Below are positions 8,459 through 17,181 of a DNA stretch of 64,000 nt, piece after piece. The position numbers were made by a program, and so were the translations under genes. Under the pieces are notes generated by a model. The model was not told the DNA's origin and made no database searches. It was given only the letters and a program-made list of their open reading frames with translations. Positions within the stretch are counted from its first letter, which is position 1. The number at the start of each line of letters is the position of its first letter. This DNA is from Sinorhizobium terangae (GTDB lineage Bacteria > Pseudomonadota > Alphaproteobacteria > Rhizobiales > Rhizobiaceae), in assembly GCF_029714365.1 (NCBI RefSeq), contig NZ_CP121659.1, forward strand, positions 682,001-746,000, in the 5' to 3' direction.

Positions 8459-8794
8459 TCAAGCGCCGCCGTTCTTCTTCACGAGGCTTTTTGGCGCGAC
8501 GTTGCGCCATGCGGTTTCCATCGATTGCCGGACAAGCGCCTCGTCGGCGTCGGCGAAATAGAGCGAGGTCCAGCCGCGCTCTCCCCAGCCGCCGGGCACG
8601 GCGGCGCAAAACCCGGGCTCCATTTCCAGCAACATGCGCTGTTGATCGGGGGTGAATTTGAAGACCGCGCGACCTGCCTCCGGCAGGGACATGAAAATCC
8701 GCTTGCCCACGCGAAAATCCCGCGTTCCGAAATGGGCATTCTCTTGCGTTCCGGGCAGGCTGAGCGCCAGCCTTTCGAGCTCTTCGGTCAGCAT
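8459..8794 (-). CDS. MmcQ/YjbR family protein
   Basis: A 111-residue protein starting MLTEELERLALSLPGTQEN, with the family pattern of a short helix, then HFGTRDFRVGKRIFMSL, AVFKFTP and a terminal VRQSMETAWRNVAPKSL. YjbR-type proteins share a small CyaY/DNA-binding-like fold; their role is not established. The start at 8794 fits family length; an in-frame ATG at 8851 is further upstream. No strong Shine-Dalgarno is visible for either. It is probably single-gene, downstream of a 46-codon small gene in the same direction. Confidence 0.7.
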   Translation of the reverse strand: MLTEELERLALSLPGTQENAHFGTRDFRVGKRIFMSLPEAGRAVFKFTPDQQRMLLEMEPGFCAAVPGGWGERGWTSLYFADADEALVRQSMETAWRNVAPKSLVKKNGGA

Positions 8795-8932
8795 GGCCGA
8801 AGAGTAGCATGGAATTGTGGAATGGTAAAAAGGCCGCAAAGCCTGCGTCATGGACGATCAGTAAGAGTTGCGACGCCGTTTTGGTGGGGTAGCACCGCTG
8901 TAGAACCGCGTTCTTTCAGCGGTGCCGGAACA

Positions 8933-9073
8933 TCATTCTGCAGGCGGAACGGGCTTCTGTGCAGCCTCGCCAGCCGTGCGCATCTCGCGCCACTCGTTCT
9001 CGAAGCGATCGAGAAGGGATTGCGGAATCCTGGATTGCGGTAGTGCGGGCTGTTTGTTCGCGAGCGTCTGCAT
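8933..9073 (-). CDS. Small protein of 46 residues, unknown
   Basis: Reverse-strand ATG at 9073 preceded by CGGGAGAAACGG, a good ribosome site with about six bases of spacing. It encodes a hydrophilic protein starting MQTLANKQPALPQSR, with a central amphipathic segment LLDRFENEWREMRTAG and an EAAQKPVPPAE end. The DRFENEWREM pattern looks like a genuine helix rather than random reading. No signal peptide or membrane helix. Not recognised. Confidence 0.5.
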   Translation of the reverse strand: MQTLANKQPALPQSRIPQSLLDRFENEWREMRTAGEAAQKPVPPAE

Positions 9074-9690
9074 CCGTTTCTCCCGGGTTCATGATGGTTG
9101 AAGGATGCGAGGACCATTCCACATCGTAAATACTTTGTAAATCAGTGGTTTAAATCATTTAAACGATTGAAAATTCTTTAAATCGATTAATGTTCGATTG
9201 ATCCACAAATTTGTTCATGAACTCGTTGCCGGGTGAAATCGCTGCTCTCGGAGCCGGCAGCGGCGCAGGCGGAAACGTTCGCATTTTCAAACGCTTGAAC
9301 AAGGAAATGGATTCGCTTTCGGAGATCGCCGCTTCACCTCTGAAGGATCGGACTCAAGTCTTAAGAAAACGGCGGCAAGCCGCTCGGAAGAATCGCGAAT
9401 TGAGGAAGGATTAAAGCCCCGGGTGGGTGGTCCGACCTCCAGAAGGGGCGATCGCGGTTCTTGTGGCGGATGTTCGTGAGCATTCTCCCGCGAAGATCTT
9501 AATGAACCACTGTCCGTGGCGTGCGACGGCGTTGACGTCGTGCGATCTTTTGCAAGCCGGGGAATCGCTGCAATCTACGGTCGTTCTCCCGTGACGCCGG
9601 AGCGGGTGCGGCATCCGACATTCATTTGCCATTCAGCCTGTATCAGTTAATGATTTTCGCCATGATGCTTCCCAAGTCGAAAGTGCGTTC
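9074..9690. other. Spacer upstream of feuN, with an AT-rich palindromic patch
   Basis: A 617-nt stretch without a convincing gene. Bases 9127-9200 are strikingly AT-rich for this genome and contain TTTAAA three times (9149, 9158, 9177) and CGATT three times, giving the symmetrical TTTAAATCATTTAAA. An open frame at 9217-9414 (65 codons from ATG, basic, ending RKNRELRKD) has no ribosome site and is doubtful. The rest is featureless to me. Confidence 0.4.
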
Positions 9691-9942
9691 ATGTCTTCAC
9701 CAGTGATCATAGCCGCGCTTGCCGCAGGCCTAGCGGGCATGTCGCTGCCTGCCATCAACGTGCCTTCGGCTGTTGTCCGTGCGGCTGGCGATTGCAGCGC
9801 TGCCGCCGCGCAAGTGGTTGCCGAGACGGGTGGAGAGTTGCTCTCCGCCCAGCCGACATCCGACGGCCAGTGCGTGATCACGGTGCTCATCCCGGGCAAC
9901 GGTGGGCGGCCGAAGAAGGTGACGGTGAAGGTGCCGATGTAG
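9691..9942 (+). CDS. feuN: FeuN, small periplasmic inhibitor of the FeuQ kinase
   Basis: An 83-residue protein with an N-terminal hydrophobic export segment (about 5-20, VIIAALAAGLAGMSL) followed by a small mature domain. The mature part has two Cys (DCSAAAAQ and GQCVITV), probably an intramolecular disulfide, and a basic C-terminus GRPKKVTVKVPM. In S. meliloti a small periplasmic protein of this size encoded directly upstream of feuP, called FeuN, down-modulates FeuQ; position, size and export signal all match. It is 41 nt upstream of feuP, with a hairpin starting on its stop codon. Confidence 0.8.
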   Translation: MSSPVIIAALAAGLAGMSLPAINVPSAVVRAAGDCSAAAAQVVAETGGELLSAQPTSDGQCVITVLIPGNGGRPKKVTVKVPM

Positions 9943-9961
9943 GCTGCTTGCGGGCAGCCTA
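9940..9961 (+). other. Hairpin starting at the feuN stop codon
   Basis: Perfect 8-bp stem TAGGCTGC/GCAGCCTA with a 6-nt loop; the first three bases are the feuN TAG. No T run follows, so it is more likely an RNA-processing, stability or attenuation element than a full terminator. Confidence 0.55.
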
Positions 9962-9983
9962 CGAGCAAGGGAAATGAACGCAG

Positions 9984-10655
9984 ATGCGCATACTTATAGT
10001 CGAGGACGACGCCAACCTGAACAGGCAGTTGGCCGACGCGTTGAAAGAAGCCGGCTACGTCGTCGATCAGGCCTTCGACGGCGAGGAGGGCCACTATCTT
10101 GGCGACGCGGAACCCTATGACGCGGTAATCCTCGACATCGGCCTGCCGGAGATGGACGGCATTACCGTTCTCGAGAAGTGGCGCGGCGACGGCAAGACCA
10201 TGCCGGTCCTGATTCTGACCGCGCGCGACCGCTGGAGCGACAAGGTGGCCGGTATCGACGCCGGTGCTGATGATTATGTCGCCAAGCCCTTCCATGTGGA
10301 GGAGGTTCTTGCCCGTATCCGCGCATTGATCCGCCGGGCCGCAGGCCATGCGAGTTCCGAGATCGTTTGTGGTCCGGTGCGGCTCGATACCAAGGGCTCC
10401 AAAGCGACCGCTCGCGGCGTGCCGCTGAAGCTCACCTCACATGAGTTCCGGCTGCTCTCCTACCTGATGCACCATATGGGGCAGGTGGTTTCGCGCACGG
10501 AACTGGTCGAACACATGTATGATCAGGATTTCGACCGGGACTCCAACACGATCGAAGTGTTCGTCGGCCGGTTGCGCAAGAAAATCGGCAACGACCTGAT
10601 CGAAACGGTCCGCGGCCTCGGATATCGCATGCAAGCGCCCGGCAATGGCAATTAG
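9984..10655 (+). CDS. feuP: OmpR/PhoB-family response regulator FeuP
   Basis: 223 residues. The receiver domain (1-118) has acidic pocket EDD (7-9), phosphoacceptor Asp51 in VILDIGLPEMDG, Thr79 and Lys101 in YVAKPF. The winged-helix output domain (about 128-220) has LTSHEFRLLSYLM and ETVRGLGYRM. FeuP with kinase FeuQ controls genes for cyclic glucan export (ndvA) and others in S. meliloti, and was linked to iron uptake in R. leguminosarum, where feuPQ also neighbours cycHJKL. AAGGGAA lies upstream of the ATG. The 3' end overlaps feuQ by 11 nt. Confidence 0.9.
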   Translation: MRILIVEDDANLNRQLADALKEAGYVVDQAFDGEEGHYLGDAEPYDAVILDIGLPEMDGITVLEKWRGDGKTMPVLILTARDRWSDKVAGIDAGADDYVAKPFHVEEVLARIRALIRRAAGHASSEIVCGPVRLDTKGSKATARGVPLKLTSHEFRLLSYLMHHMGQVVSRTELVEHMYDQDFDRDSNTIEVFVGRLRKKIGNDLIETVRGLGYRMQAPGNGN

Positions 10656-12030
10656 ATCACTCACGGCCCGCGTACTGGCGGTTTCGACCGTTTGGGCCGT
10701 CGTCGCCCTCGTTGTGATCGGAGTGGTTATATCCGCGCTGTACAGGCAGGGGTCTGAGCGCGGCTTTCAGGATCTGCTGCGCGCACAGCTTTACAACGTT
10801 ATCAATTCGATCTCCGTCAACGAGAAGGCAGTTCTGACCGGAAGCCCGCAACTCGGCGACCTCCGCTTCTCCCAGCCCCAAACCGGATGGTACTGGATTG
10901 TCGAACCGATCGGCGAATTTGATACGCCGCCGCTGCTGTCGACGTCGCTCGGCTCCGCAAAACTGCCGATCGCCAGTGTCGACGAGGTTCCCTTCGATAT
11001 TCGCTACGAGCGCTTCTACACGACCATGGATCCGTTCGGAAACGAGGTCGAGGTGGCCGAAACCGAGGTCGTCCTCGATATTCAGGGCCATGCCGCCCGC
11101 TTCCGCGTCGCGGGCAATCGCGATGTGCTGGAGGCGGATATCGATCGCTTCACCCGCAATCTCACCATCGCGCTTTCGATCTTCGGTCTCGGCGGCCTTG
11201 GCGTCAATGCGTTGACCATTCTGTTCGGTCTCAGGCCGCTTGACCAGGTGCGCCGCTCGCTCGAAAAGATTCGCGCGGGCGAGAGCGAGCGCCTGGACGG
11301 TGCTTTCCCGCGTGAGATCCAGCCGCTTGCCAACGAGGTGAACGCGCTCATCGACAGCAATCGCCGCATCATCGAGCGGGCGCGCATGCAGGTCGGCAAC
11401 CTTGCCCATTCCCTGAAGACGCCGATCGCAGTTCTGCTGAACGAAGCGCGTGTACTGGAAGTACCGCATGGGGAATTGGTGAAGACGCAGGCCGATGCCA
11501 TGCAGACCCAGGTGCAAATCTATCTCAGCCGCGCGCGGATCGCCGCGCAGCGGGGCTCGATCCTCGCCAGAACCGAGGCCCAGCCCGCGCTCGAACGGCT
11601 TGTTCGGGTGATGCGCCGCCTCAATCCCGAAAGGCAGTTCAGCCTGTCGATCAATCCACCGGGTTTGATATTGGCGATGGAGCAGCAGGACGTCGAGGAG
11701 ACGGTCGGCAATCTGCTCGAAAACGCCGCACGGCATGCACGCGACCATGTCTCACTAACTGTCCGGCCCGCCCCGGATGACGTGCACGGCAAGGACCACG
11801 GCCGGCACTGGATCGTACTCGACGTCGATGACGACGGTCCGGGGCTCGATCCCGACCAGATCGCCTTGGCAATGAAGCGTGGCAAAAGGCTCGATGAGAG
11901 CAAGCCCGGCACCGGGCTTGGACTTTCGATCGTGAGCGAGATTGTCGGAGAATACCAAGGCACGATCGAGCTTTCGCGGCGCGATGAGGGAGGATTGCGG
12001 GCCCAACTCGTTCTGCCTGCTGCGGTTTAG
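10645..12030 (+). CDS. feuQ: Sensor histidine kinase FeuQ
   Basis: 461 residues. Membrane helices lie at about 12-32 and 173-196, with a 140-residue periplasmic sensor between them. A HAMP region follows, then a HisKA box with phospho-accepting His255 (LAHSLKTPIAVLLNEA). The ATPase domain has the N box VGNLLENAARHA, the G1 box DVDDDGPGLD and the G2 box GTGLGLSIV. It phosphorylates FeuP; the periplasmic domain is where FeuN is expected to act. It starts inside feuP, so the two are translationally coupled. Confidence 0.9.
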   Translation: MAIRSLTARVLAVSTVWAVVALVVIGVVISALYRQGSERGFQDLLRAQLYNVINSISVNEKAVLTGSPQLGDLRFSQPQTGWYWIVEPIGEFDTPPLLSTSLGSAKLPIASVDEVPFDIRYERFYTTMDPFGNEVEVAETEVVLDIQGHAARFRVAGNRDVLEADIDRFTRNLTIALSIFGLGGLGVNALTILFGLRPLDQVRRSLEKIRAGESERLDGAFPREIQPLANEVNALIDSNRRIIERARMQVGNLAHSLKTPIAVLLNEARVLEVPHGELVKTQADAMQTQVQIYLSRARIAAQRGSILARTEAQPALERLVRVMRRLNPERQFSLSINPPGLILAMEQQDVEETVGNLLENAARHARDHVSLTVRPAPDDVHGKDHGRHWIVLDVDDDGPGLDPDQIALAMKRGKRLDESKPGTGLGLSIVSEIVGEYQGTIELSRRDEGGLRAQLVLPAAV

Positions 12031-12191
12031 CGGCCACACACCGGCCGAAAATGCCGATCCCCAAGTGGGTGTGGTTGCCTGATGCGCTGGGGAGTGCCAA
12101 AAGAAAATCGACAGGGTGCCACCTGTCCGCCGCCGGATGCGCGGGAAGGCGGATACGGTTGTTCGCGGTAGAGTTGAGTTGTCGGGGGATC

Positions 12192-12656
12192 ATGAGGAAC
12201 CACGCAGTAATGACACGAGCCTTTGTCGTCAGCGGTAGGATCGCGGTCATCGCGTCTGCCGTCGCACTGGCGGGTTGCGGCACGGCATCGAACGGCCAGC
12301 GTGGGGCCGTCTCCGGTCTTTCTGCGACCGCAACGCGAGGGGCGTCGTCGACGGCCTATATCTCCGCGCTGCAGGGTGGTGTCATTGCGCGCATCGAGGG
12401 CATCGATCTCGGCAAATCCGATCGGCAGAGGGCACTGGAGGCGGAGTACCGGGCGCTGGAGGCCGCACCAGGCGGGCAGCCGGTCGTATGGGAGGGGCGC
12501 GGCGTCAGCGGTTCCGTCGTCGCCGCGGCACCCTATCAGGTCGGCTCGCAGAATTGCCGGCAATACAGCCACACGGTGACCGTGAAGGGACAGCAGACGA
12601 CGGCACGCGGAGCGGCGTGCCGCAATCCCGATGGAAGCTGGACGCCGCTCACATAA
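12192..12656 (+). CDS. Surface-antigen-type outer-membrane lipoprotein (17 kDa antigen-like C-terminus)
   Basis: A 154-residue protein. The N-terminus has a hydrophobic stretch and the lipobox LAGC, so it is a predicted lipoprotein with its lipidated Cys at about residue 28. The C-terminal third (NCRQYSHTVTVKGQQTTARGA, then ACRNPDGSW) matches the RT821/17-kDa-surface-antigen module seen in many alphaproteobacterial outer-membrane lipoproteins, with a conserved Cys pair. Two starts are possible, 12192 and 12210; the first is chosen because GGGGGA precedes it. It lies between feuQ and cycH on the same strand. Confidence 0.7.
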   Translation: MRNHAVMTRAFVVSGRIAVIASAVALAGCGTASNGQRGAVSGLSATATRGASSTAYISALQGGVIARIEGIDLGKSDRQRALEAEYRALEAAPGGQPVVWEGRGVSGSVVAAAPYQVGSQNCRQYSHTVTVKGQQTTARGAACRNPDGSWTPLT

Positions 12657-12663
12657 GCTCGCT

Positions 12664-12681
12664 GCGTCACTTCGGTGACGC
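12664..12681 (+). terminator. UUCG-capped hairpin after the lipoprotein gene
   Basis: Perfect 7-bp stem GCGTCAC/GTGACGC closed by a TTCG tetraloop, 7 nt after the stop codon. No T run follows, so it could be a transcript-stabilising 3' end or a weak terminator ahead of cycH. Confidence 0.45.
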
Positions 12682-12798
12682 GCCTTCGGCCGTCAAACCG
12701 GCGAAACACGCGGGCGACCTTGCGGCGAAACGCCTCAAATCTCCGTCATTGCCTGTTTTCGAGTTGGAATGGCACGGGGCTCATAGTATTTCCCCTCC

Positions 12799-13944
12799 AT
12801 GTTGTTTTGGATCCTCGTCGCTATTTTGACGGCGGCAGTTGCTGTCGTGCTCGTTCTCCCGCTGATGCGGGCAACGGCGCCGCTTTCGTCTCCACACAGC
12901 CATGACATCGAAGTTTATCGCGACCAGCTCGAGGAAGTGAAGCGGGATCAGAAGTCCGGCCTGATCAGCGGCGAGGACGAGGAACTCGCGAGCGCCGAGA
13001 TCGCGCGCCGGCTGCTTGCGGCAAGCGCCGCGGACGCGCCCATCGAGCAGAGCGGTTTGAAATCTCTGCGCTCGAATCGCATCGCGCAGCTCTTCGTTCT
13101 TGTCAGTCTTCCCGCCGTGGGGCTTTTTGTCTATCTCGTCACCGGCAGTCCCGGCGTGCCGGCGCAACCGCTTGCGGCCAGACTTGCCAATCCGGGCGAC
13201 GACATCAACATTTTGATCGCGCGGGCCGAGAACCATCTTGCGGCAAATCCGGGCGATGGCCAAGGCTGGGATCTGCTGGCACCGATCTACATGCGCAGCG
13301 GACGGGTTGAGGACGCCGTTGCCGCTTACGACCAGGCGATTCGCCTGCTCGGACCGACACCCGCCAGACTCGGCGGTTATGCGGAGGCCTTGATCGTGCA
13401 GTCCGGCGGCCTTGTGACGGCCGATGCGCAGGAAGCCTTGAAGAAGTCGCTTGCCCTCGACCCCAACGACCCGCGCTCGGAATTCTATCTGGCTCTTGGT
13501 CTCAAGCAGGAGGGTAAGCAGCAGGATGCGCTCGCCGCGTTCCGCAGGCTTGCCGGCAATTCTCCTGCCGACGCGCCCTGGCTGCCATTGGTGAACCAGC
13601 ACATCGCGGAGCTCTCCGCTGGTCAAGCGCCCGCCGGCAATACGATGCCCGCAAACCCGACATCCGAGGATATGGCGGCTGCCGCGCAGATGGACGCTGG
13701 CGATCGCCAGGCCATGATCCGCGGCATGGTCGACAGCCTGTCGAGCAAGCTGAAGGAAAACCCCGCGAACTTTGAAGGATGGATGCGCCTGATCCGTTCC
13801 TACGTTGTGCTTGATCAAAGAGACGAGGCGCGCGACGCTCTACAGCAAGGGCTGAAGGCGTTCCCGGCCACCGGGGATCAGGGAAAGCAGTTGCTGGCTC
13901 TCGGCCGCGAACTCGGGATCGAGGCGGGCGGAGAAGAAAAATGA
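12799..13944 (+). CDS. cycH: Cytochrome c maturation protein CycH (CcmI)
   Basis: 381 residues. Two membrane helices (about 2-22 and 94-112) enclose a cytoplasmic segment with the family motif [13 protein letters not shown]. The periplasmic C-terminal part contains TPR-like helices (for example [21 protein letters not shown] and [11 protein letters not shown]). CcmI binds apocytochrome c and presents it to the CcmF/CcmH heme ligation complex. First gene of a four-gene operon with 4-nt overlaps (ATGA-type coupling) throughout. Mutants in cycHJKL of rhizobia lack c-type cytochromes and cannot respire with nitrate or fix nitrogen (established for the family). Confidence 0.92.
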   Translation: MLFWILVAILTAAVAVVLVLPLMRATAPLSSPHSHDIEVYRDQLEEVKRDQKSGLISGEDEELASAEIARRLLAASAADAPIEQSGLKSLRSNRIAQLFVLVSLPAVGLFVYLVTGSPGVPAQPLAARLANPGDDINILIARAENHLAANPGDGQGWDLLAPIYMRSGRVEDAVAAYDQAIRLLGPTPARLGGYAEALIVQSGGLVTADAQEALKKSLALDPNDPRSEFYLALGLKQEGKQQDALAAFRRLAGNSPADAPWLPLVNQHIAELSAGQAPAGNTMPANPTSEDMAAAAQMDAGDRQAMIRGMVDSLSSKLKENPANFEGWMRLIRSYVVLDQRDEARDALQQGLKAFPATGDQGKQLLALGRELGIEAGGEEK

Positions 13945-14393
13945 CACGCAAGCAGAAACGGTTGGCGATCATCGGCGGTGGCGTTGGCTTCTTGATGGCC
14001 GCCGTCTTGCTGGTGATGTTCGCCTTCAGCCAGGCGGTCGCCTACTTCTATGTTCCGGGTGATCTCGCCAAGGCAGGCCTTGCGCCGGGAACGCGCATTC
14101 GCCTCGGCGGCCTCGTCGAAAGCGGCTCGCTCAAGCGTGGCGAGGGCAAGACCGTGACCTTCAACGTGACCGATACGCTGGGAACGGTACCGGTGACCTA
14201 TACCGGCATCCTGCCCGACCTCTTCCGCGAGGGACAGGGTGTGGTGGCCGAGGGTGCATTTGTTGCAGGCAGCCCGGTGTTTGTCGCGGATACGGTGCTT
14301 GCCAAGCACGATGAAACCTATATGCCGAAAGATGTTGCAGACCGCCTGAAGGCCCAAGGTGTTGCGCTCGGCGGCAAGGAAAACATTCAATGA
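13941..14393 (+). CDS. cycJ: Heme chaperone CycJ (CcmE)
   Basis: 150 residues with a single N-terminal signal anchor (about 8-30) and a periplasmic OB-fold domain. The covalent heme-binding His123 and conserved Tyr127 are present in [10 protein letters not shown]. It receives heme from the CcmABCD export machinery and passes it to CycK/CcmF. The start codon overlaps the cycH stop by 4 nt. The Ccm exporter genes are not in this window. Confidence 0.95.
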   Translation: MTRKQKRLAIIGGGVGFLMAAVLLVMFAFSQAVAYFYVPGDLAKAGLAPGTRIRLGGLVESGSLKRGEGKTVTFNVTDTLGTVPVTYTGILPDLFREGQGVVAEGAFVAGSPVFVADTVLAKHDETYMPKDVADRLKAQGVALGGKENIQ

Positions 14394-16378
14394 TCATCGA
14401 GCTCGGACATTATGCCCTGGTGCTGGCACTCGCGACCGCGCTCGTCCAGGCGATCTTGCCGATCGCCGGAGCGCGGCTTGGTGACCGCGCGCTGATGGAA
14501 CTCGCCTCGAGCGCTGCACTTGTCTGCGGCTTGCTCGTTGCCTTCTCCTTTGCGGTGCTGACCTTTGCCTACGTGACCTCCGACTTCTCCGTGCGCAACG
14601 TCTGGGAGAATTCGCATTCGCTCAAGCCCTTGATCTACAAGATTTCCGGTGTGTGGGGGAACCACGAGGGGTCGATGCTGCTATGGCTGCTGATCCTCGT
14701 CTTCTTTTCCGCTCTCGTGGCGTTGTTCGGCCGCAACCTCCCGGAAACGCTGAAGGCAACCGTGCTCGCCGTACAGGCCTGGATCGCGGCCGCCTTTGCG
14801 CTCTTCATCCTGCTGACGTCCAATCCCTTTGCCCGCCTCATCCCGGCACCGGGCGAGGGCAAGGACCTGAACCCGGTGCTTCAGGATGTCGGTCTCGCCA
14901 TCCACCCTCCGCTGCTCTACCTCGGCTATGTCGGTTTTTCCGTCTGCTTTTCCTTTGCCATCGCGGCGCTGATCGAAGGCCGCATCGACGCGGCCTGGGC
15001 GCGTTGGGTGCGTCCATGGACGCTTGCCGCCTGGACCTTCCTGACGGCGGGCATCGCCATGGGCTCCTACTGGGCCTATTACGAACTCGGCTGGGGCGGC
15101 TGGTGGTTCTGGGACCCGGTTGAAAACGCCTCGTTCATGCCGTGGCTTGCAGGCACGGCGCTGCTGCACTCGGCACTGGTGATGGAAAAGCGCGAGGCGC
15201 TGAAGATCTGGACCGTGCTGCTTGCGATCATGACCTTCTCGCTGTCGCTGCTCGGCACCTTCCTCGTCCGTTCGGGCGTGCTCACGTCGGTGCACGCTTT
15301 CGCCACCGATCCGACGCGCGGCATCTTCATTCTCGCCATTCTCGTTGTCTTCATCGGTGGCGCGTTTTCACTCTTCGCGCTCCGGGCCTCGCGTCTCAAG
15401 TCCGGCGGGCTTTTCGCGCCGATCTCGCGCGAGGGAGCCCTCGTTCTCAACAACCTCATTCTCACGACGGCGGCAGCGACGGTGCTCACCGGCACGCTCT
15501 ATCCCCTGGTGCTCGAGGCCCTGACGGGGGAAAAGATTTCGGTTGGCGCACCGTTCTTTAACATGACCTTTGGTCTGTTGATGCTGCCGCTACTTTGCGC
15601 AGTTCCCTTCGGTCCGCTGCTTGCCTGGAAGCGCGGCGACCTCACCGGCGCTGCCCAGCGTTTGTTCGTCGCAGCCGCGGTCGGCCTCCTTGTCGCTGCG
15701 GCCTATTACTACGCAATGAATGGCGGCCCGGTAATTGCCCTCCTCGGCATTGCGCTCGGCGTCTATCTGATCGTGGGCGCGCTGACCGATCTCATTCTGC
15801 GCTCCGGTATCGGCAAAGCGGCCGGCAGCGTTGCCTGGAAGCGGCTCTCGGGCCTGCCGCGCTCTGCCTTCGGGACGGCGCTCGCCCATGCGGGACTCGG
15901 CGTCACATTGATCGGCATCGTCGCCGTCACCGGCTTCGAGACCGAGACGGTTGTCGAGATGAAGCCGGGCATGACGGTGGACGCCGGTGGCTATACCCTG
16001 CGCTTCGACGGCATGCGTCCAGGGCGCGGGCCGAACTATACCGAGGAAACCGGGCATTTCACCGTAAGCCGGGGCGGCGTGGCGGTCACGGAAATCTCGT
16101 CGTCGAAGCGGCTTTATACGGCGCGCCGGATGCCGACCACGGAAGCCGGAATTCGGACCTTCGGCCTCAGCCAGCTCTATGTATCCCTCGGCGATCAGAT
16201 GACCGACGGCGGAATTGTCGTGCGTGTCTGGTGGAAGCCGCTGATCCTTTGCATCTGGGGCGGGGCGCTGGTCATGATGGCGGGCGGCGTTGTCTCGCTC
16301 AGTGACCGCCGCCTGCGGGTTGGCGCGCCGACGCGCGCAAGAAGGGCCGCACGGCTCGCCTTGGGGGTAGCCGAATGA
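14390..16378 (+). CDS. cycK: Heme lyase CycK (CcmF)
   Basis: A 662-residue polytopic membrane protein with roughly 14-15 helices. The periplasmic WWD domain is clear ([19 protein letters not shown], about residues 237-255), and conserved His residues occur in [12 protein letters not shown] and near [11 protein letters not shown] and SVHAF. It ligates heme to the CXXCH motif of apocytochromes. A long periplasmic loop precedes the last helix. It overlaps cycJ and cycL by 4 nt each. Confidence 0.95.
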   Translation: MIIELGHYALVLALATALVQAILPIAGARLGDRALMELASSAALVCGLLVAFSFAVLTFAYVTSDFSVRNVWENSHSLKPLIYKISGVWGNHEGSMLLWLLILVFFSALVALFGRNLPETLKATVLAVQAWIAAAFALFILLTSNPFARLIPAPGEGKDLNPVLQDVGLAIHPPLLYLGYVGFSVCFSFAIAALIEGRIDAAWARWVRPWTLAAWTFLTAGIAMGSYWAYYELGWGGWWFWDPVENASFMPWLAGTALLHSALVMEKREALKIWTVLLAIMTFSLSLLGTFLVRSGVLTSVHAFATDPTRGIFILAILVVFIGGAFSLFALRASRLKSGGLFAPISREGALVLNNLILTTAAATVLTGTLYPLVLEALTGEKISVGAPFFNMTFGLLMLPLLCAVPFGPLLAWKRGDLTGAAQRLFVAAAVGLLVAAAYYYAMNGGPVIALLGIALGVYLIVGALTDLILRSGIGKAAGSVAWKRLSGLPRSAFGTALAHAGLGVTLIGIVAVTGFETETVVEMKPGMTVDAGGYTLRFDGMRPGRGPNYTEETGHFTVSRGGVAVTEISSSKRLYTARRMPTTEAGIRTFGLSQLYVSLGDQMTDGGIVVRVWWKPLILCIWGGALVMMAGGVVSLSDRRLRVGAPTRARRAARLALGVAE

Positions 16379-16830
16379 TCCGCCTGCTGCTTGCGCTTTT
16401 CCTTTGCCTCTCTTCTGTGCTGCCCGCTTTGGCGGTCAATCCGGACGAGGTGCTTGCCGATCCGGCACTCGAAGCGCGCGCACGGGCGATCTCGGCCAAG
16501 CTTCGCTGCATGGTCTGCCAGAACCAGTCGATCGACGACTCCAATGCCGAACTTGCCAAGGATTTGCGGGTGCTGGTGCGCGAACGGTTGACGAATGGCG
16601 ACACGGACGAAGCGGTGATTGCCTATGTCGTCTCCCGCTACGGTGAGTTCGTCCTGTTGAAGCCGCGCTTCGAGGCAAAGACTGTCATCCTCTGGGGCAT
16701 GCCCGTCATCCTGCTTCTTTGCGGTGGCGTTGCCCTCGTCGTGGCTGCGCGCCGACGCAGCGCCGGTATGCCCGGCACGCCGCTTTCCGACAAGGAAAGG
16801 GAAGAGCTGGACAAGCTTTTGAGGTCCTAG
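16375..16830 (+). CDS. cycL: Cytochrome c thiol-reduction factor CycL (CcmH)
   Basis: 151 residues: an N-terminal signal peptide ending near ALAVNPDE, the redox motif [11 protein letters not shown] (Cys about 43 and 46) in a three-helix periplasmic domain, then one C-terminal membrane helix (about 104-124) and a short cytoplasmic tail. It keeps apocytochrome thiols reduced before heme attachment. Last gene of the cyc operon; no T-rich terminator is visible after it. Confidence 0.93.
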   Translation: MIRLLLALFLCLSSVLPALAVNPDEVLADPALEARARAISAKLRCMVCQNQSIDDSNAELAKDLRVLVRERLTNGDTDEAVIAYVVSRYGEFVLLKPRFEAKTVILWGMPVILLLCGGVALVVAARRRSAGMPGTPLSDKEREELDKLLRS

Positions 16831-17181
16831 GGCTTCTTTCCCCAGATGCCCCGGACCATCGAAAATGGGGTTTGATACCGAAGGATAATTCAGGATGCTG
16901 AGGCGGATTTCGCTTAGTCGAAACGAGATATCGCGCCTTACTGCACGGCGCTGAGCAGTCTCTCTCCCGCTTCCGTGCGAACATTACCAAATATTCATCT
17001 GTCGGACAGAACTCAGTAAGGTCCCATCCGTTACACCTTTCATCATCGGCTGTTCCTCCAATCACAGCCAGGCGAGCAGTTCCCCGAACGCCAAATACCG
17101 CTTCGGGAGTGCTCGTGGTCAAGGTTTTGAAGCCGCATGCCGATTGGCGATGGCTTCAAGGAAGAGAGAAGGCAAAAGCGA
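16831..17181. other. Spacer between cycL and degP1
   Basis: 351 nt without a gene. It must contain the degP1 promoter. I see neither a clear hairpin terminator for cycL nor an ECF (GGAAC) or CtrA site here. Confidence 0.4.

Noticed and set aside
9149..9190. CtrA binding site in the feuN upstream patch
   Set aside because: Neighbouring TTAA half-sites are five bases apart, not seven.
9217..9414. Possible 65-residue basic protein
   Set aside because: No Shine-Dalgarno sequence; composition could be chance. Mentioned only within the spacer entry.
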